Shown here: positions 23,251 to 30,822 of the stretch, one piece after another
How the letters are laid out: each line of letters begins with the position of its first letter
How positions within the stretch are numbered: position 1 is the first letter of the stretch
Source of the DNA: JANXZO01 sp964355115
Lineage (GTDB): Bacteria; Bacteroidota; Bacteroidia; Bacteroidales; FEN-979
Direction of reading: 5' to 3'
NCBI GenBank assembly: GCA_964355115.1
Contig: CAYHCQ010000017.1
Location: forward strand, 1 to 30,822
Length of the DNA: 30,822 nt
The notes under the pieces: model-generated
The model's input: the letters and a program-made list of their open reading frames with translations, nothing else
What the model was told of the DNA's origin: nothing
Databases searched by the model: none
Made by a program: the position numbers and the translations under genes

Positions 23251-23262
23251 GGATGCGGCTTT

Positions 23263-24204
23263 CTACTCCGGGAACGACCTGATTATCTTATCAACCAGCA
23301 CCCGGGCCAGTTTGAACCTGGATTCAACGGTCCAGCCTGCAATATGGGGAGAGAGTATAACATTGTCGCATTCCATCAGGTATTTCATTCCTTCAGGCGG
23401 GTCGGCCGACAGCCTTTCGAAGGAGGAATCCTCGTATTCGAGAACATCGAGGGCCGCACCCAGTACCTTTCCGGATTTAAGTTTCGCAATCAGATCGGCA
23501 GTTTTAACAACCGGTCCGCGGGAAGTATTGATGAGGAAGAGGGGTTTTCTGAAATGGTCGAGAAAATTTCCATCCACCATGTATTTCGTTTCGGCAGTAA
23601 GCGGTACATGCAGGCTCAGTATGTCGCATGATGCAAACAGTTCATCCAGGGTTGTTTCGCGCGTATTTCCGTCGGAATAGCCGGATTTGTATTTGTCCCA
23701 GGAGATCACATCCGCCTCAAACCCCCTGAGTCGTTGGGCAAAGGCGCTTCCCATGTTCCCATACCCGATGATCCCCACCGTTTTTCCCTTAATCTCGGTG
23801 CCCCGGTTGCCTTCACGGTCCCATATTCCACTCTTCACCTCCAGGTCGGCACGGTTGAGATGGTTCATCAGTGAGAGGAGCATCCCGATGGCATGTTCGC
23901 CCACGGCATCGCGGTTTCCTTCGGGGGAATTAAGGCAGAGCACCCTTTTCCGAACGGCATATTCCGTGTCGATACTCTCCATTCCTGCGCCGACCCTGGC
24001 AATGAACTGCAAACGGATGGCTTTGTCGAGGAACTCCCTGTCGATGGCTATCCGGCTGCGGATGACGATGCCTGTGTAGCCTCCGACGAGCTCCAGGATT
24101 TCGTCGCGGCCGGCATCTGTGGCAAAATCGCAGATCCAGCCGGCAGCGATAAGTTCGGCGGGTATCAGGGGGTGAACCCCATCGATAAACAGGACCTTCT
24201 GCAT
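23263..24204 (-). CDS. D-2-hydroxyacid dehydrogenase (SerA/phosphoglycerate dehydrogenase-like)
   Basis: This 313-residue NAD-dependent oxidoreductase shows the split substrate domain (residues 1-100 plus the C-terminus) and the Rossmann domain GIIGYGNMGSAFAQRL (about 143-158). An Asp at the end of beta2 (SWDKYKS) favours NAD over NADP. Catalytic residues are readable: Arg in NTSRGPVV (near 227), Glu in the LEYEDSSF region (near 255) and His in LSPHIAGWT (near 285). The length matches short PGDH/hydroxypyruvate reductase forms without an ACT domain, so the substrate remains open. I chose ATG 24204 (MQKVLFIDGVHP); the open frame up to 24345 overlaps the divergent transporter and does not resemble the family. 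A -7-like box ends 6 nt before this ATG. Confidence 0.87.
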   Translation of the reverse strand: MQKVLFIDGVHPLIPAELIAAGWICDFATDAGRDEILELVGGYTGIVIRSRIAIDREFLDKAIRLQFIARVGAGMESIDTEYAVRKRVLCLNSPEGNRDAVGEHAIGMLLSLMNHLNRADLEVKSGIWDREGNRGTEIKGKTVGIIGYGNMGSAFAQRLRGFEADVISWDKYKSGYSDGNTRETTLDELFASCDILSLHVPLTAETKYMVDGNFLDHFRKPLFLINTSRGPVVKTADLIAKLKSGKVLGAALDVLEYEDSSFERLSADPPEGMKYLMECDNVILSPHIAGWTVESRFKLARVLVDKIIRSFPE

Positions 24205-24210
24205 AAGCGG

Positions 24211-24218
24211 CAAAATTA
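24211..24218 (-). promoter_or_regulatory. -7-like promoter box for the hydroxyacid dehydrogenase, adjacent to the start codon
   Basis: TAATTTTG on the reverse strand matches the consensus exactly and ends 6 nt before the ATG at 24204, which predicts almost no 5' leader. I see no good -33 element at the usual distance. Confidence 0.4.
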
Positions 24219-24244
24219 CGATTCCACGGTGATATTTTACCGGA

Positions 24245-24278
24245 TTGGCAGTCAACCCGCGAAAAAATCGTAATTTCG
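24245..24278 (+). promoter_or_regulatory. Probable promoter of the RND transporter operon
   Basis: TTG at 24245-24247 and TAATTTCG at 24271-24278 (one mismatch to TAnnTTTG) are 23 nt apart. If this is the promoter, the TTG cannot be the start codon of the transporter, and translation begins downstream at 24293-24302. Confidence 0.35.
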
Positions 24279-24298
24279 GCACTCCAAATAAGTTGCCT

Positions 24299-26689
24299 GT
24301 GTTGAATTTTCCAGTCAGAACCATATTGCGGAACAGGATTACCATCCTTGTTGTTATCGGCCTTATTACCGTGTTTATGGGGTATAAGGCAAAAGATGTT
24401 AAATTGCTATACGAGAGTACCAGTATTCTGCCGGCTTCCGACTCAACTACAATAATTTATAAGAATTTCACAAAGCAGTTCGGTGAAGACGGCACCGTGG
24501 TTTTTCTCGGATTTACAGATAAAAATATCTTCAACCTGAACCGTTTCAATGCCATTTACGACCTTGCCGATTCGCTGAAGAAGATCAGGGGTGTGCAGGA
24601 GATCGTCTCCATTACCCGGCTCTATACCCTGGTGAAAAACGATTCGCTGAAAAAATTTGAATTCCTTCCCATCAGCCCCAATAAACCGCTAACCCAGGCA
24701 GAAACCGATTCCATCCGCAGGCTTATTTATTCCCTTCCTTTCTACGATAAGCTTGTTTACAACAGGGAGACAGGCGCCACGCTCATGGCACTTACCCTCG
24801 ACAGGAACCTGATAAACTCCAAAGACCGGCTGAGGCTTATCTACGAAATCAAGGACATGGTCGACCGTTTTTCGATACGAGCCGGCACCGAGATGCACTT
24901 TTCCGGGTTGCCTTACATCCGCACCCTGGTGGCACAGAAACTGCAGAAGGAGCTGAAGTTCTTCGTGATCCTTGCCCTGCTGATCTCGGCACTGTTCCTG
25001 TTTGTTTTTTTCCGGTCGGTAAAAGCAGTAGTTTTCCCCATTCTTATAGTAATCATCAGCGTAGTGTGGGCGCTGGGAATGATGGCACTCTTCGGGTACA
25101 AGATAACGATGCTTACGGCCATCATACCACCCCTGCTCATCGTGATCGGTGTTGAAAATTGTATTTTCATCCTCAACAAATACCATTACGAATACAGCCA
25201 CCACAAGAACCAGGCGAAGGCGCTAACGAGGGTGATCCAGCGCATCGGGGTTGCCAACCTGCTCACCAACGCAGCCACAGCCGCCGGTTTTGCCGCTTTT
25301 GTGATCACCAACAACAAGCTGCTGGTGGAGTTTGGATTGATTGCCGCCATCAACATCATGGTCATCTTTGTGCTTTCACTTACCATGGTGCCGATCTTTT
25401 TCAGTTTCCTCCCTCCTCCCAAGGCAAAGAACACCAGACACATTGAGGCCAGTCTCGCCAAATCGCTTATCGACAAGGCCGTTTACTGGGTTACCCATTA
25501 CCGCAACCCGATCTATGTTGCCATGGCGGTGCTGGTTGTGGTGGGGGTTATCGGGTCCACACAATTGAAGATCTCCGGAACGATCGTCGACGACATATCG
25601 AAGAATGACCCCATATATAAGGATATGCTCTTCTTTGAGAAACATTTCAAAGGAATAATGCCACTGGAGATTGTGGTCGACACGAAAAAGAAAAAAGGGG
25701 TGCTGAACCTTGCCACCTTAAAACGGATCGACCGGCTGCAGGATAGTCTCATGACCTACCCGCAGCTTTCGAAAGCCCTGTCGATCGTGGAGGTGATAAA
25801 ATCGGCCAAACAGGCATTTTACGCCGGCGACCCCGAACAATACAACCTGCCCAACAGCAATGAGCTTACCTTTATGGCAGGCTACATCCCACAGATCAAA
25901 TCAGGCAAGCGTAATATTATCAGCAATTTCATCGATTCCGGATACCAGGTAACACGCATCAGCGTGCAGATGGCCAATGTGGGAACGAAAAAGATCGACA
26001 GCATAGAGCGAAGCCTCAAACCCACCATCGACTCGATCTTCCCTCCGGCGAAATACAAGGTAACGATGACAGGCACCAGCGTGGTTTTTCTCAAAGGGAC
26101 CAACTTCCTTATCCGCAACCTCTGGGAGAGCATTGCCCTGGCGGTGGTGGTTATTGCGCTGCTTCTGGCGTTTCTTTTTACCTCCTGGCGGATGATCCTT
26201 ATCTCGCTGATCCCGAACCTTATTCCGCAGCTCATGACCGCAGCCCTGATGGGCTTTACAGGAATTCCGATAAAGCCGTCGACCATCCTGATCTTCAGCA
26301 TTGCGCTTGGGATATCGGTCGATAACTCGATCCAGTTCCTGTCGCGATACCGGCTTCAGCTGAAACAAACCGGTCACGACATCCCATCATCGGTGATCTC
26401 GGCATTGAAAGAGACCGGCTACAGCATGATCTACTCCTCCACGGTGCTCTTTTTCGGGTTTGCCATTTTCATGCTCTCCACCTTCGGGGGCACCCAGGCA
26501 CTCGGATTCCTGATCTCCTTTACCTTGCTTGTTGCCGGTTTGCTGAATATGTTCGTACTGCCGTCGATGCTTCTCACACTGGATAAATGGAGTACAACGA
26601 AAGCCTTCGAAAAACCGCTTGTCAAAATATACCTGGATGAGGATATGGATACCGGCCGGTTTGAGGATGAAAAACCTGATAATTCATAA
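24299..26689 (+). CDS. RND/MMPL-family exporter (HAE-type, sterol-sensing-domain-like)
   Basis: This protein of about 796 residues has the duplicated RND architecture. Each half has one TM helix (first at about 9-28), a periplasmic domain (about 35-215 and about 415-600) and a bundle of five TM helices (about 220-385 and about 610-755). The charged intramembrane motif is GISVDNSIQFLSRYR in the second half and GVENCIFILNKYHYE in the first, resembling the GxxxD/E proton-relay region of MMPL/HAE3 exporters. It probably uses proton motive force to move a lipid or hydrophobic compound. No adaptor or outer-membrane channel gene is adjacent. No ATG is available. I chose GTG 24299; TTG 24293 or 24302 are equally possible, and TTG 24245 looks like a promoter element. 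The 20-nt gap to rmlA suggests an operon. Confidence 0.87.
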   Translation: MLNFPVRTILRNRITILVVIGLITVFMGYKAKDVKLLYESTSILPASDSTTIIYKNFTKQFGEDGTVVFLGFTDKNIFNLNRFNAIYDLADSLKKIRGVQEIVSITRLYTLVKNDSLKKFEFLPISPNKPLTQAETDSIRRLIYSLPFYDKLVYNRETGATLMALTLDRNLINSKDRLRLIYEIKDMVDRFSIRAGTEMHFSGLPYIRTLVAQKLQKELKFFVILALLISALFLFVFFRSVKAVVFPILIVIISVVWALGMMALFGYKITMLTAIIPPLLIVIGVENCIFILNKYHYEYSHHKNQAKALTRVIQRIGVANLLTNAATAAGFAAFVITNNKLLVEFGLIAAINIMVIFVLSLTMVPIFFSFLPPPKAKNTRHIEASLAKSLIDKAVYWVTHYRNPIYVAMAVLVVVGVIGSTQLKISGTIVDDISKNDPIYKDMLFFEKHFKGIMPLEIVVDTKKKKGVLNLATLKRIDRLQDSLMTYPQLSKALSIVEVIKSAKQAFYAGDPEQYNLPNSNELTFMAGYIPQIKSGKRNIISNFIDSGYQVTRISVQMANVGTKKIDSIERSLKPTIDSIFPPAKYKVTMTGTSVVFLKGTNFLIRNLWESIALAVVVIALLLAFLFTSWRMILISLIPNLIPQLMTAALMGFTGIPIKPSTILIFSIALGISVDNSIQFLSRYRLQLKQTGHDIPSSVISALKETGYSMIYSSTVLFFGFAIFMLSTFGGTQALGFLISFTLLVAGLLNMFVLPSMLLTLDKWSTTKAFEKPLVKIYLDEDMDTGRFEDEKPDNS

Positions 26690-26709
26690 GATCATAAAAC
26701 GTTTGTGAT

Positions 26710-27570
26710 ATGAAAGGAATCGTACTTGCCGGCGGCGCCGGAACCCGCCTTCACCCTCTTACACTGGCAGTGAGCAAACAGCTGATGCCGGTTTACGACA
26801 AGCCCATGATCTACTATCCCCTTTCGGTACTGATGATGGCCGGGATCAGTGAGATACTCATCATTTCAACCCCCCACGACCTTCCCAATTTCAGGCAGCT
26901 TCTTGGCGACGGGCGCGAACTCGGCTGTTCGTTCTCTTACATTGAGCAGGTAGTTCCGAACGGGCTTGCTCAGGCATTCGTGCTGGGGGCAGAGTTTATC
27001 GGCAACGATAAGGTGGCGCTGGTACTGGGCGACAATATATTCTTCGGAAATGGTCTTTCTCAGCTTGTACAGGAGAACAACGATCCCACGGGCGGGGTGG
27101 TATTTGCCTATCATGTAAACGATCCCGAACGTTACGGTGTGGTGGAATTCGATGATCACTTCAAGGCATTGAGCATCGAGGAGAAACCAAAGCAGCCCAA
27201 ATCGCATTTCGCCGTACCTGGACTCTATTTCTACGACAATTCGGTTGTAGAGGTGGCCAGGAATATTGCACCCAGCGCCCGCGGCGAATATGAGATCACC
27301 GATGTGAACCGCTACTACCTTGAACACGGATTGCTGAAGGTCGGTGTACTGAGCCGGGGTATTGCATGGCTCGATACAGGCACCTTTGAATCGCTGCTGC
27401 AGGCGGCCCAGTTTGTTGAGGTTGTTCAGAACCGGCAGGGGTTAAAAATAGGCTGTATCGAAGAGATCGCCTACCGGATGAAATTCATCACCAGGGAGCA
27501 ACTCAACAAAGTAGCGGCACCCCTGCTGAAGAGCGGCTATGGGCAATACCTGGTAAATCTAACCGACTAA
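26710..27570 (+). CDS. rfbA: Glucose-1-phosphate thymidylyltransferase
   Basis: This 286-residue enzyme makes dTDP-glucose from dTTP and glucose-1-phosphate, the first step to dTDP-rhamnose and other surface sugars. Motifs are intact: the nucleotide-binding loop GIVLAGGAGTRLHPLT (3-18) with Lys in SKQLMPVYDKPMIYYPLS, the QxVPNGLAQAF segment near 80, the metal-binding LVLGDNIFFGNG (about 106-117), the EEKPKQPKS loop (about 158-166), YFYDN and the RGIAWLDTGTFESLL motif near 218-232. Length and sequence type fit RmlA/RfbA rather than the longer glucose-1-phosphate uridylyltransferases. The other dTDP-rhamnose genes (rmlB, C, D) are not in the window. It sits between the RND exporter (20-nt gap) and the prenyl synthase (17-nt gap), likely one transcript. 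Confidence 0.95.
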   Translation: MKGIVLAGGAGTRLHPLTLAVSKQLMPVYDKPMIYYPLSVLMMAGISEILIISTPHDLPNFRQLLGDGRELGCSFSYIEQVVPNGLAQAFVLGAEFIGNDKVALVLGDNIFFGNGLSQLVQENNDPTGGVVFAYHVNDPERYGVVEFDDHFKALSIEEKPKQPKSHFAVPGLYFYDNSVVEVARNIAPSARGEYEITDVNRYYLEHGLLKVGVLSRGIAWLDTGTFESLLQAAQFVEVVQNRQGLKIGCIEEIAYRMKFITREQLNKVAAPLLKSGYGQYLVNLTD

Positions 27571-27587
27571 CCGCTGAACCTGCTTCC

Positions 27588-28562
27588 ATGTACTCCTACC
27601 CTGCCCTGCTTCAACGCATTACCGATGCCTTTGCCGGCACCTGGTTTGTTCAGGAGCCCCAAGAACTGTATGAACCCATTGCCTATACCCTCGAGGAGGG
27701 TGGCAAAAGACTCCGCCCGGTGCTTGTACTTCTCGCCTGCGATCTTTTCGACGGCGATATAGAAAAGGCGCTGTACCCCGCCATGGGACTGGAAATTTTC
27801 CACAATTTCACCCTTCTCCACGACGATATCATGGACCAGGCTTCCATCAGACGCGGGAAACAGGCAGTGCACAAAAAATGGAATGCAAACACTGCCATTC
27901 TTTCAGGCGATACGATGTTCGTGCTCGCCTACGAATATGTGGCAAAAACCGATCCGGCCCTGCTCCCCCGGGTGATGGATCTGTTTAACGATACGGCCCG
28001 GAAGGTTTGTGAAGGACAGCAGTACGATATGAATTTCGAAACGCGGAAGGATGTTTCGATTGAAGAATACATGATGATGATCAGGCTGAAGACGGCGGTA
28101 CTTATTGCATGCAGCCTCAAGCTGGGCGCCATTCTTTCGCATGCCAACCCTGAGGATGCCGAAAATATTTACCAGTTCGGGATTCATCTCGGCCTGGCAT
28201 TTCAGCTGCAGGATGATTTCCTGGATGCTTTCGGAGAGGTTTCCAAATTCGGAAAAGCCATCGGTGGCGACATTGTGACCAATAAAAAAACCTTCCTCTA
28301 CCTGAATGCCTTCGACCGTGCAAGAGAGGATGACCTGATAAAGCTCACCCATCTTTTCACCGACAGGGAGATCGGCAATAGGGAGAAAACAGAGGGAATC
28401 GTGGATCTTTACCGCAAGTTGAATATCGACCAGCTGACGGGCAGGGAAATAGAGGCTCAGCTTGAGCGGGGACTGGAAATCCTGGATTCGCTTGCTGTGG
28501 ATCCGGACCGGAAAACGGAGCTTAGAAATCTTGCCCTCGGAATGAATAGACGGGAATCATAA
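27588..28562 (+). CDS. Polyprenyl (geranylgeranyl/farnesyl-type) diphosphate synthase
   Basis: This 324-residue all-trans prenyltransferase condenses isopentenyl diphosphate with an allylic diphosphate. Motifs: GGKRLRPVLVLLA (38-50), the first aspartate-rich motif DDIMD (79-83) with downstream RRG, KTA near 170 and the second motif DDFLD (about 209-213), followed by GDIVTNKKTFL. The first motif lacks the two-residue insertion (DDxxxxD) of classic bacterial FPP synthases, and Phe74 occupies the fifth position upstream. This favours a short-chain (C15-C20) product, GGPP-type more than FPP-type, but product length is inferred. It connects functionally with the IPP isomerase at 1-801. It ends with a TAA overlapping the stop of the convergent ABC-F gene by 6 nt. 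Confidence 0.9.
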   Translation: MYSYPALLQRITDAFAGTWFVQEPQELYEPIAYTLEEGGKRLRPVLVLLACDLFDGDIEKALYPAMGLEIFHNFTLLHDDIMDQASIRRGKQAVHKKWNANTAILSGDTMFVLAYEYVAKTDPALLPRVMDLFNDTARKVCEGQQYDMNFETRKDVSIEEYMMMIRLKTAVLIACSLKLGAILSHANPEDAENIYQFGIHLGLAFQLQDDFLDAFGEVSKFGKAIGGDIVTNKKTFLYLNAFDRAREDDLIKLTHLFTDREIGNREKTEGIVDLYRKLNIDQLTGREIEAQLERGLEILDSLAVDPDRKTELRNLALGMNRRES

Positions 28563-30503
28563 CGCTTCAAGCTCTTCAAGCTGCAGATGCAACTGCTCCC
28601 ACCGCGACATTTCGATTTCGTGGAACTTCTTCAGCGTCTGGTACTCCGAATAGAGGCTTCCGTCCTGAATTTTCGCCTGGTGTTTGTGCGGATCGCCCAG
28701 CATGCCCTCCTTCACCTTCATCTCCCGTTCCAGTCGTTCAATCTCTTCCTCCGATTTGGTGATCTGGGTCTTAATCTTTCTGACTTCACGCTCCGACTCC
28801 TTCTTCTTCTCCCAGGATTGTTTGTTGACAGATGCCGGGGCTGCTTTTTCCTGTGCCGGTGTTTTTTTCCGGTTCACCTCCAGTTCGCTCAGGTTGCGAA
28901 GGTTTCGCTGCTCAAGAAAATCATATATGTCGCCGATGTACTCTTTAATTGTCCCTTTACGGAATTCAAAAACCCGGTTGGTAAGCCCCTGTAGAAAATC
29001 ACGGTCGTGCGATACGATAATCAGGGTGCCGTTGAACTGCAGCAATGCGCTCTTGAGCACATCTTTCGAATGCATGTCGAGATGGTTGGTCGGCTCATCA
29101 AGTATCAGCAGGTTTGCAGGGGTAAGAAGCAGCTTGGCTATGGAAAGCCTCGACTTTTCGCCGCCCGAAAGCACCTTCACCTTTTTATCTATGTCGTCGC
29201 CGCTGAAAAGGAAACCGCCAAGGATGCCTTTGATGCGCGGGCGAATATCGCCAACAGCTATTTCGTCGATGGTTGCAAAAACAGTTTTTTCAGGATCCAG
29301 GTAGTCGCTCTGGTCCTGGGCATAGTAGCCGGTAACAACATTGTGTCCGAATTTCAGTTCACCGGAAAATTCCACAAGTCCGGTGATCACCTTCGACAGG
29401 GTTGTTTTACCCTCCCCGTTTTTTCCGACAAAGGCAATGCGGTCGTTTTTGATTACCGAAAATTCCAGGTCATTCAGTACCCGTTTCTGCGGATAGTCTT
29501 TCGAGAGATGATGTGCCTCCATGATGATCTTCCCCGAGTGCGGAGCAGGCGGAAAGCGAAAATGAATTCCCGACTCATCGATCGTATCTATCTCTACCAG
29601 GTCTATCTTATCGAGCAGTTTTATCCGCGACTGAACCTGTTTTGCCTTGGTGGCTTTCGACCGGAACCGTTCGATGAACCGCTCGATCTGTTTTATCTGC
29701 CGCTGCTGGTTGTTGAAGGTTGCCATCTGGCTCTCCATCCGCTCCTCGCGCATCTCGACGTAACCCGAATAGTTGGCTTTGTAGTCGTAAATTTTTCCCT
29801 GTGAAATCTCTATCGACCGCCTTGTTACATTGTCGAGAAAAGCCCTGTCGTGCGATACAAGCACAACCGCTCCCTTGTAGTCCACAAGAAACTCCTCGAG
29901 CCACTGTATCGATTCGATGTCGAGGTGGTTGGTAGGCTCATCAAGCAGCACCAGGTTGGGCTGCTGCAGCAAAAGTTTTGCAATTTCCACGCGCATCTGC
30001 CATCCGCTGCTGAATTCAGACAGTTTGCGGGTAAGGTCTTCCCGTTCAAACCCAAGACCGGCAAGCACCTTTTCAATGTTCACATGTATGGCCTGCCCGC
30101 CGATCAGGTGATAACGTTCCAGGGCATCAGAGTGTTTTTTGATCAGTTTGTGATAGCTGTCCGACTCGAAATCGGTTCGTTCCTGAATTTGTAATTCACA
30201 GGCCCTGACCTTGTCCTCGAGATGCTGAACCTCCGAAAAGGCGCCCATGGCCTCATCCATAACTGTCTTCATGCTCTGGGCAGCCATTTCCTGGGGCAGG
30301 TATCCGATTGTGAAACCATCGGGAACGATCACATCCCCCTCATCGGCACGCTGTACTCCCTTGATGATCTTCAGCAGGGTAGATTTCCCAGCGCCGTTCT
30401 TACCGACCAGCCCGATCCTGTCTTTATCGTTGATAATAAATGAAACATGGTCGAAAAGCGATTCGCCACTGAACTGTACAGAAAGGTTGTTGACGGATAT
30501 CAT
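28557..30503 (-). CDS. ABC-F family ATPase (ribosome-associated type)
   Basis: This 648-residue soluble protein has two ABC domains and no membrane segments. Domain 1 has Walker A GLVGKNGAGKST (31-42), a degenerate signature LSEFSSGWQMRVEIAK and LVLLDEPTNHLD. A long charged linker (about 240-305) corresponds to the P-site tRNA interaction motif (ABC_tran_Xtn). Domain 2 has Walker A FVGKNGEGKTT (near 356-366), signature LSGGEKSRLS (near 443) and a second DEPTNHLD. The C-terminal 110 residues are a coiled coil (KKKESEREVRKIKTQITKSEEEIERLERE...), as in Uup/YheS-like members. It likely acts on ribosomes in translation quality control or antibiotic protection; which subgroup is not clear. I chose ATG 30503 (MISVNNLSVQF), because the 14 upstream codons run through promoter and terminator DNA. 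Confidence 0.92.
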   Translation of the reverse strand: MISVNNLSVQFSGESLFDHVSFIINDKDRIGLVGKNGAGKSTLLKIIKGVQRADEGDVIVPDGFTIGYLPQEMAAQSMKTVMDEAMGAFSEVQHLEDKVRACELQIQERTDFESDSYHKLIKKHSDALERYHLIGGQAIHVNIEKVLAGLGFEREDLTRKLSEFSSGWQMRVEIAKLLLQQPNLVLLDEPTNHLDIESIQWLEEFLVDYKGAVVLVSHDRAFLDNVTRRSIEISQGKIYDYKANYSGYVEMREERMESQMATFNNQQRQIKQIERFIERFRSKATKAKQVQSRIKLLDKIDLVEIDTIDESGIHFRFPPAPHSGKIIMEAHHLSKDYPQKRVLNDLEFSVIKNDRIAFVGKNGEGKTTLSKVITGLVEFSGELKFGHNVVTGYYAQDQSDYLDPEKTVFATIDEIAVGDIRPRIKGILGGFLFSGDDIDKKVKVLSGGEKSRLSIAKLLLTPANLLILDEPTNHLDMHSKDVLKSALLQFNGTLIIVSHDRDFLQGLTNRVFEFRKGTIKEYIGDIYDFLEQRNLRNLSELEVNRKKTPAQEKAAPASVNKQSWEKKKESEREVRKIKTQITKSEEEIERLEREMKVKEGMLGDPHKHQAKIQDGSLYSEYQTLKKFHEIEMSRWEQLHLQLEELEAL

Positions 30504-30511
30504 AGGATTTG

Positions 30512-30519
30512 CAAAGATA
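30512..30519 (-). promoter_or_regulatory. -7-like promoter box of the ABC-F gene
   Basis: TATCTTTG on the reverse strand matches TAnnTTTG exactly and ends 8 nt upstream of the ATG at 30503. It overlaps the T-run of the terminator of the upstream T9SS gene, and the -33 region coincides with that terminator stem, where no TTTG is present. Confidence 0.4.
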
Positions 30520-30551
30520 AAAAAAAGGGTGGGCCGATGGCCCACCCTTTT
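30516..30551 (-). terminator. Strong intrinsic terminator of the T9SS protein gene
   Basis: Arms AAAAGGGTGGGCC (30523-30535) and GGCCCACCCTTTT (30539-30551) pair perfectly over 13 bp with a 3-nt loop. On the reverse strand the stem is followed by a T-run, the classic intrinsic terminator form. It ends the gene at 30589. On the forward strand the stem is also followed by TTTTAG, but there is no upstream forward gene to terminate. Confidence 0.85.
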
Positions 30552-30588
30552 AGAGGTAAAGACGACCCGGAGGGTCGCCTTTTCAGAA

Positions 30589-30822
30589 TTAGCGTGTAAC
30601 TGTGATCTTCACGGTACGGATACCCTGGCCGGTCGAAACCTTCACAAAGTATACGCCCGAACGCAGTGATGTAACGTTGATCTTAGCTGTTTTGGAGTCA
30701 ACATTGCTGCTGGTCCATACAGTCTGACCTACGAAATTAATCACATCGATGCCCGTGATCGTGTAATCGCTCTTCACGTTTACAAGTTCAGTTGCAGGGT
30801 TCGGGTAAACCATGATCTGACC
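30589..30822 (-). CDS. C-terminal end of a T9SS-secreted protein (partial, 5' end off window)
   Basis: Only the last 77 residues are present. They read GQIMVYPNPATELVNVKS and end GIRTVKITVTR, a complete type A T9SS C-terminal sorting domain. The YPNPATE start, the NFVGQTVW middle and the LRSGVYFVKVSTGQG motif are characteristic. The frame is open to the right edge (30822), so the ATG at 30813 is internal rather than a start. The functional part of the protein lies outside the window, and no activity can be assigned. A strong terminator follows, ending the transcript before the ABC-F gene. Confidence 0.85.
   Translation of the reverse strand, partial: GQIMVYPNPATELVNVKSDYTITGIDVINFVGQTVWTSSNVDSKTAKINVTSLRSGVYFVKVSTGQGIRTVKITVTR

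Noticed and set aside
22748..23680. 310-codon open frame on the forward strand
   Set aside because: It runs antisense through the phosphofructokinase and hydroxyacid dehydrogenase genes, both with intact catalytic motifs, and has no domain-like sequence.
24245..24298. TTG at 24245 as the transporter start
   Set aside because: The following 16-18 residues are polar and lie over a promoter-like sequence; GTG/TTG at 24293-24302 put the first membrane helix at the usual place.
24205..24345. Upstream extension of the hydroxyacid dehydrogenase to 24345
   Set aside because: It would overlap the start of the divergent transporter and a promoter box; MQKVLFIDG at 24204 fits the family.
29007..29804. 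265-codon open frame on the forward strand inside the ABC-F gene
   Set aside because: It is antisense to conserved ABC motifs; no independent evidence.
30504..30545. ABC-F start at 30545
   Set aside because: The extra codons come from the terminator stem and promoter of the region; ATG 30503 gives the family N-terminus.

Overview
This is a chromosomal window from a member of the Bacteroidota, most likely a Bacteroidales-type anaerobe or a close environmental relative. The evidence is as follows. Four proteins end in type A C-terminal sorting domains of the type IX secretion system (T9SS). There is a TonB-dependent receptor with an N-terminal carboxypeptidase-regulatory-like domain. Lipoproteins have short LxxC-type signals. 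Shine-Dalgarno sequences are not evident. Several genes are preceded by the Bacteroidota sigma-ABfr promoter pattern (TTTG or TTG, about 19-21 nt, then TAnnTTTG). No tRNA, rRNA, CRISPR, insertion sequence or prophage was seen, and no gene-free stretch exceeds 300 bases.

Layout. 1-801 (-): type 2 isopentenyl-diphosphate isomerase, running off the left edge. 978-3620 (+): secreted C10 (streptopain-like) cysteine peptidase with a T9SS tail. 3644-4852 (-): RlmI-like rRNA methyltransferase. 4967-6838 (+): coiled-coil lipoprotein directly abutting a secreted endonuclease/exonuclease/phosphatase-fold protein. 6835-9464 (-): polyprenol-phosphate mannosyltransferase-like GT2, dihydroorotase and a MORN-repeat lipoprotein. 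9579-16090 (-): a secretion/uptake cluster of lamin-tail T9SS protein, TonB-dependent receptor, and OB-fold plus double-HKD phospholipase D-like T9SS protein. 16171-20611 (-): fructose-1,6-bisphosphatase followed by the transcription-repair coupling factor Mfd. 20663-21961 (+): aspartate kinase. 21962-24204 (-): 2-hydroxyacid dehydrogenase and a phosphofructokinase with PPi-type active-site residues. 24299-28562 (+): RND/MMPL-type exporter, RmlA and a polyprenyl diphosphate synthase. 28557-30503 (-): ABC-F ATPase. 30589-30822 (-): tail of another T9SS protein running off the right edge.

How the genes fit together. Most are housekeeping genes: isoprenoid supply (Fni and prenyl synthase), pyrimidine synthesis (PyrC), glycolysis/gluconeogenesis (Fbp and PPi-type PFK), the aspartate-family pathway, DNA repair (Mfd) and translation (RlmI, ABC-F). 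The accessory part is the 9.5-16.1 kb cluster. There, two T9SS-exported proteins flank an outer-membrane transporter whose gene looks more AT-rich than its surroundings. A role in using an extracellular phosphodiester polymer such as DNA is inferred from domain types only.

The most interesting sequence-level observations are: (i) the reading frame of mfd extends 34 residues upstream of its first ATG into a family-like N-terminus with no ATG, GTG or TTG start; (ii) a heptanucleotide (GTGACGC) tandem array is inserted in frame in mfd, and a different octanucleotide (GGTAAAAT) array fills the TonB-PLD intergenic gap; (iii) an 11-bp perfect inverted repeat lies upstream of the TonB receptor; (iv) several promoters sit so close to start codons that leaderless mRNAs are predicted. 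I did not find a clearly new multi-gene system.
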